From Cocos nucifera (lineage: Eukaryota > Streptophyta > Magnoliopsida > Arecales > Arecaceae): 64,000 nucleotides of DNA. The stretch spans positions 1,895,775-1,959,774 of the forward strand of contig QRFJ01000047.1 of assembly GCA_006176705.1 (NCBI GenBank), written 5' to 3'. A program made the translations under genes and the position numbers. Under the pieces are notes generated by a model. That model had not been told where the DNA came from and did not search any database. It saw only the letters and a program-made list of their open reading frames with translations. Shown piece by piece: positions 59,391-64,000 of this stretch (position 1 is its first letter; every line of letters starts with the position of its first letter).

Positions 59391-59675
59391 GACGGTGTTT
59401 GATTCACGACAAAAATCGGAATAAATTAGAATTGAATCGGAATAATCATATTCTTCGAAGTATTTGATTTATGGTTAAAATCGAAATTGGAAGTGATATT
59501 TGAGTCTTTAGGAGAGAGTCTGAATTGGGTTTTAGGGGAATGGATGACTCTTATTCCACCTCAAAATTGAAATAAAAATGAAACTCTCTCCAATCAAACA
59601 GTTAAAATGAGAGTCATCTATTTTCATTTTCATTTTAGATCCAATTTTCTTCAACCAAATATCTCCTAAAATCGA
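59391..59675. mobile_element. MITE with GTGTTTGATT-type ends
   Basis: The left end GACGGTGTTTGATTCACGAC pairs with the reverse complement of the right end (GGAGATATTTGGTTGAAGAA). Inner sequence is rich in AAATCGGAAT/ATTCCAATTT-like inverted motifs. No coding. The superfamily (hAT or PIF/Harbinger) is not settled. Confidence 0.5.
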
Positions 59676-60480
59676 AGCAAATTGAATAATACTATGGTTG
59701 ATTCAATATCATCATTTCTTCGTGAATATCATTGCATCACAACTAGACTCCAAATAGTATTTATCTATTCAACTTCAATATCAAAACTACCATACCTACT
59801 TTCTACAGCTCATTTCTTGTAGGGTGGCAAATATAATTTGACTTGTCAATCAAATCTATGTTCGACCTATCGTACGCAAGTTTGGATTTAGACTTTATAG
59901 ATTAGAATCGTAAACAGGTAAACTTATTTAACCGATTTAACATTTAAGTTTGATTCAACTTTCGAACATTTGATCCATTTAACCCATTTGGTATTCTAGT
60001 CAGATAACCCATTTAATATATATTTTATCTATTTAAAATTTACTTAATATGTTTTCAATCCTATTCAACTTAATCCACTTAACATATTTAATCTGACTAG
60101 ATATGTTTAATAAATAGATTATTTTGATCAAATCATATTATTTATTTAATAAAAAGATTTAATTTTGATTAATAATTTTTTAATTCGATCCTCATCCAAT
60201 CTGATCTATGTTCAACCCAATCTGGGATTTATCCGACTCGGCCAAACTTAGTTGCCAGCTCTAATTTCTTGTTGGGTGGTCAGTTTCATCAGATGAGGTA
60301 AAAGGATTTTCATTATGGACATGAATGCGATTAGTCCGAATCCTTTTTGTAGTCTCGCTGTTCATGAAAGCAAGATATTGTTGGCACGAAATTGGTGCCA
60401 TTGCTTATTTTTATTCTCATGATTTTAAAATATGCATAAAGCAACACCAAATTGGCTGATGTCCAATTCAATTCAGGAGT
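59676..60480. other. Intergenic DNA with TTTAACCCATTT-like degenerate repeats
   Basis: At 59880-60120 the motifs ATTTAACC, CCATTTAA and AACATATTTAA recur imperfectly. No gene is seen. Confidence 0.45.
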
Positions 60481-60488
60481 TCAGGCTG

Positions 60489-60640
60489 CATCTTTCGCAT
60501 GAAGGGATGATCTATCTTCTTTGATGATATGGACCATTGGATCGCTTTCCATGCAGATCTTCAAGCACTTCGAACAACTCCATTCATCCAAAGTGATAAT
60601 TGCGCGATCCAACGGTAGATACTTGCGAAAGATATGGCCC
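60489..60640. repeat. Short inverted repeat (CATCTTTCGCA ... TGCGAAAGATA)
   Basis: CATCTTTCGCATGAAGG...CCATTGGATCGC at 60489-60545 is mirrored by GCGATCCAACGG...CTTGCGAAAGATATGG at about 60602-60640. A related motif is near 30645. Probably a dispersed small inverted-repeat element. Confidence 0.55.
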
Positions 60641-62690
60641 AACCCCCACTTGGATCAATAGCTGTCCATCTGCAGGCGACCAGACGCTGCATGATGCTTA
60701 CATCCCGATCATGTCATTGATGGCATTTTGAGCTGGGCTCCTCGAATGCAATTTTTTTTGCCGTGCACCGCAAGATGCAATGTACCACATGCACCGTCCA
60801 TCGTGCCACGTGCTATTTTAAATACAAATGCAGGGGTCCCAAATCCAAATGCGACATGTATCCGTCTAACATCAATTCATTCACATGCACGCTCGATGAA
60901 TATTATTGAAAGTTTCCGACCATGCGACCGTACTAACCATTGAAAACTTACTGGATGGTTTAAGTTCCTGGAAATTTTAAACATAGCAGGAAGGAGCGTG
61001 ACCCACAGCAGTCTACTCATCATCACTTCTCCATGTACCCACCGGTGGATGGCTTTACTTGTATCATGTGTTAAATATGAATTCTTCTTTTCTTTCTTGG
61101 GTAGATGGACCAAGAGAATAGGTTCTGAATAAAACCTAGATTACAGACTAGCTAGAGAGGTGCTCCTACTTTAATAACACGCACGGATATTCTTCTGCCT
61201 TTGGAAGCAACTACGTTAAGTGTCATTCCCTCTAGGGGCGTTGCAAGATCCATGTGCAGCCTATCACCTTCTTTGATGATGAAATCTCCTGCTAACCAGC
61301 CGACCATCCGATTCCTTTCTCGATCTACATAGGATGGCATTCTTCTTTTAAATTATAAAGTTATTACCATACAGGTTGTACATCGATGCAAACAAGCCGA
61401 TGGTTGCCATCAAATGATGGAATTTGATTGCAACCTTGCCCATGCTTGTCCCTAGAGCCAAAATCTAGTCCTAAGAAGAGGGCAATTGACAATTGGTCCA
61501 ATTAAGACACTTGGACATACCACATAGCTGTGGATTTATGGCATTAACCACTAGCGTCCCCCGGAACCTATCTCACATTATTAGATGCAAAGGATGTAGC
61601 CATGGTGGTTGAGCATCATTAATCACTCCCGAGGCCTTGGGCAAGAGAACTGAACCACATTCCACCCATCTGTGCCCGTAGATCATTATATGGTGGAGAT
61701 CGCATCAGATGATCGAATGATCTGGTGTGCATCTCCGGCAATCTTGTTATCAAGATGGGTAAAAATTACACTCCATCTCTTTCATAATTGCAATTCTGAT
61801 AGGCTCCACTTGGAGTATGCTTGCATTGCATGACACAAAAAAGGCATCCCATCCAACGATTGTGAGTTGGCATTACAAATTTTACACTAAAAAATGCTGC
61901 TAGCACGGCTCTTATGCTACATGTGCTGCGAGACAAGGCACAGGCGCCAAGTTTTTAGTGGCCCATCTGGGGTTGCACCTACAAGTGATGGATCCACGGG
62001 AGCGGAGGATAGACTTTTGGCAATCAAGTTAAAACTTTGGATGAACTCCAGCATCAGATCAAATCACGTGGTATAAAATTGGCTCAGGATCATGAATTAA
62101 ACGGTGGCACCTACGCGGATTGCATCGAGATGCTTTCATATGCATACGCCGGACCTTCCTGCTTGGGGCCGCTGATGGCCCAATCATAACTAGGGACAGC
62201 AAAAATAAAAAATGGTTCAGCACTGGACACTAGCGAGAAGCCCTCGCAATCTCATGACATGAACAAAGAAAAGAAGAGGTTATGGGGTTATGGCAGGTGT
62301 TTTCTTCTCCATTACTCATCAAAACACGGCTTTCGCGACGAGAAATGATAGGATATTGCGCACTGAAAGGAGATCTTGTGCATCAAGATTCTAAGCACGC
62401 TCTGCTGCTGTCCGACTGATTATCAAAGAGCAAAAGAGCCTTACGGCACGGTTAACATATAGCTATATACCATATAGATCTTGTACAGAGTCAATAAATC
62501 TAAATGACCCATATGGACTAGAAAATATTGCAGTAAAGACCCATGTAGACTGCGCAAACCTGCTGTGAGAACCAAAACCAAAAGCAAAGGTCTTCAAAAG
62601 CGGCTATAGATTCAGCGAGTCCTTCGTTGGGTCCTGCGAAGTTGACAAGAGGAGCAAGCTAGGTCAGAATCAAAACCAAAGGTCTTGGAA
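60641..62690. other. Intergenic DNA with one small unrecognised ORF
   Basis: This region has balanced composition without recognisable transposon proteins. A near-duplicate pair GGTCTTCAAAAGCGGCTATA (62590) and GGTCTTGGAAAGCTATAGAT (62682), both followed by GATTCRGC.AGTCCT, suggests a tandem duplication of about 90 bp (62588-62745). Confidence 0.4.
61152..61340 (-). CDS. Small unrecognised ORF (62 residues), doubtful
   Basis: The peptide is soluble-looking and of normal composition (MPSYVDRERNRMVGWLAG..., ending SVRVIKVGAPL), unlike the low-complexity ORFs nearby. Its neighbours show no exon-like sequence, ribosomal or promoter signals. It may be an exon fragment, a gene relic or chance. I do not recognise a family. 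Confidence 0.22.
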   Translation of the reverse strand: MPSYVDRERNRMVGWLAGDFIIKEGDRLHMDLATPLEGMTLNVVASKGRRISVRVIKVGAPL

Positions 62691-63128
62691 AGCTATAGAT
62701 TCGGCTAGTCCTCCATTGGATCCTGCAAAGTTGACAAGAGGAGCAATCTAGGTGACATATAACCTGTGAAGTTTCTGATGAGAGAGCCGCAGCCAAACAA
62801 CTCATGACAATATATCTGAACGTCAATCATGACCCAAAAGTAGGAACATTGGTGTAATGGAGTTTGATGAAAACGAGGTTCAGCCGGCCAGAAGATTGCT
62901 GATAATTGATGACACACCGGCCAGATGAATAAGCTGAAAATTTCAGGGACTCGATCTTTTTTCTTCTTGAGGGGGAGATACATATGATGTCATCTGGTTT
63001 TATGAAGATGTTTAGAACATTCATATAACTTCGGAAATAGAAAAAGAAGAAGAAAAAGAGAGATACAAATTTTGGCTGAACTTTTGCCATAATTCATAAA
63101 TAGTTACATCATAACCAAAGTTATTAAG

Positions 63129-63379
63129 CTAGCGTCCGGCATCTCTCGGGGCCCAGTGCTGCTTGCAATTACGGATGGATTGCAGTCCTTTTGGAACGCA
63201 GCACTCGCATGGCACGATATCTTCCTGGTCGGTGAAGCATTTGGGTGTAAGATAAACAGGGTGCCGATGAAAGATAAATTCTTCAGCATCGAACATTTTC
63301 GGTGCACATAACATGCCTTTATTAAGAATCGACCAAGCAGTGTGAAGGTCAATCATGACAAGTAGACTAATACTTAAAC
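63129..63379 (-). CDS. Probable terminal exon of an unrecognised gene (partial)
   Basis: On the minus strand a pyrimidine-rich CCCCCTTCAG acceptor (CAG ends at 63380) leads into an open frame of about 83 residues that ends in a stop. It reads LSISLLVMIDLHTAW..., then MFDAEEFIFHRHPVYLTPKC, then a cysteine-rich VPCECCVPKGLQSIRNC and HWAPRDAGR. The amino-acid mix, with clustered cysteines, tryptophans and histidines, looks like real coding rather than chance. An internal ATG at 63356 is also possible as a start. The rest of the gene would lie toward 64000 and beyond, but I saw no further clear exon at 63400-64000. I do not recognise the family. Exon status is inference. Confidence 0.4.
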
Positions 63380-64000
63380 CTGAAGGGGGATTCCCAATGT
63401 TATGAAACGCATCCCTGCTGCCATGTTTTGGGTGTTGATCTGACTTACTCTACCCACATTAGCATCGCACAAACATTGAACCGAAGCTTTGCTTGAAATG
63501 CCAAAGTTCTTCCAATTAATCTTGCATGGACACTTAAATAAAAGTTTTCTGCGAACATAGATTGTTGAAACTGTTTTCAGAACATTTGTACCATATTAAC
63601 ATTTCTTGAAAGTATACATCGCTGCCAATAAAATATTTGACTAAATGAACTAGAAATGCAATTCGACAACCAAATTTAGACTTTTAAGCATCTTGGGCAC
63701 CATATAAGAAAGCTCCAGGCAAATTCTTCAACGGTCTGGCACTACTTCCTGACGTGTCTGATCGCACATGCTGCCGACAAGTTTTTTTAGATCATTATAC
63801 TTCAAAGTAAGTTGAACTAAATAATCTGATGGCTATGGTTTATCTCTTTACCAATATTTCCCACCACTTTTAAAAGAAGATGCATATATAGACTCGATGC
63901 TTTCGATGAAGTCGGATTCAATACGTAAAAGAACTAGATTCAAGATAAGATTGAAGAGACAACCTTTAAGGAAATCAATAATAGAATGGCTCCAATGAGA
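63380..64000. other. Possible intron or upstream part of the right-edge gene
   Basis: About 600 bp, moderately AT-rich, with no convincing ORF. If the exon at 63129-63379 is real, this is its upstream intron and the gene continues off the right end. Confidence 0.35.

Noticed and set aside
62705..63090. Minus-strand frames of 87-92 residues next to the probable terminal exon
   Set aside because: They carry Phe/Lys runs from homopolymers and lie after the stop of the better frame, fitting a 3' UTR.

Overview
This is nuclear DNA from a plant. The sequence suggests a monocot, possibly a palm: one gene is intronless, very GC-rich and monocot-like in codon use, it sits in AT-rich intergenic DNA, and there is a dense nest of plant Ty1/copia, Ty3/gypsy, LINE, Helitron-like and long-inverted-repeat elements. 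Species assignment is inference from composition and repeat style only. Only one complete protein gene is convincing: a 483-residue 3-ketoacyl-CoA synthase (48794-50245, +), which elongates very-long-chain acyl-CoA for wax, suberin or sphingolipids. Two partial genes lie at the edges. The first is the first coding exon of a type I inositol polyphosphate 5-phosphatase (735-906, -), which runs off the left end. The second is a probable terminal exon of an unrecognised gene (63129-63379, -), which enters from the right end. Layout. 1-1.25 kb: 5-phosphatase exon 1 and its TATA promoter. 1.25-3.64 kb: a foldback (MULE-like) element with arms of several hundred bp, whose end lies about 37 bp upstream of that TATA box. 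3.6-7.2 kb: unique-looking intergenic DNA. 7.2-8.2 kb: a second foldback element. 8.2-8.54 kb: an AT microsatellite. 8.54-21.84 kb: an LTR-retrotransposon nest. It holds a 2.3-kb copia-type LTR, an Athila/Tat-like primer site and LTR that seems to be split in two, a 25-N assembly gap, and a frameshifted minus-strand copia internal region with gag, integrase, RT and RNase H. 24.1-26.6 kb: a plus-strand copia-type solo LTR. 29.9 kb: a Helitron-like 3' end. 32.4-42.5 kb: a ~100-130-bp tandem-repeat array split first by a LINE remnant, which itself carries a solo LTR with a perfect 5-bp duplication, and then by a copia element with both LTRs. 42.5-48.6 kb: mostly intergenic. 48.7-50.25 kb: the synthase gene. 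51.3-51.9 kb: an antisense LINE remnant. 53.6-57.7 kb: a large inverted pair of the same LTR family as the 33.4-kb solo LTR, with expanded minisatellites in the arms and two further tandem arrays in the loop. 58-63 kb: intergenic with small repeats. No CRISPR array, rRNA, tRNA or prokaryotic-type operon was seen. I found no gene cluster that looks like a new biochemical system. The most unusual content is structural: nested inverted repeats, a transposon against a core promoter, a tandem array that dates successive insertions, and an LTR palindrome.
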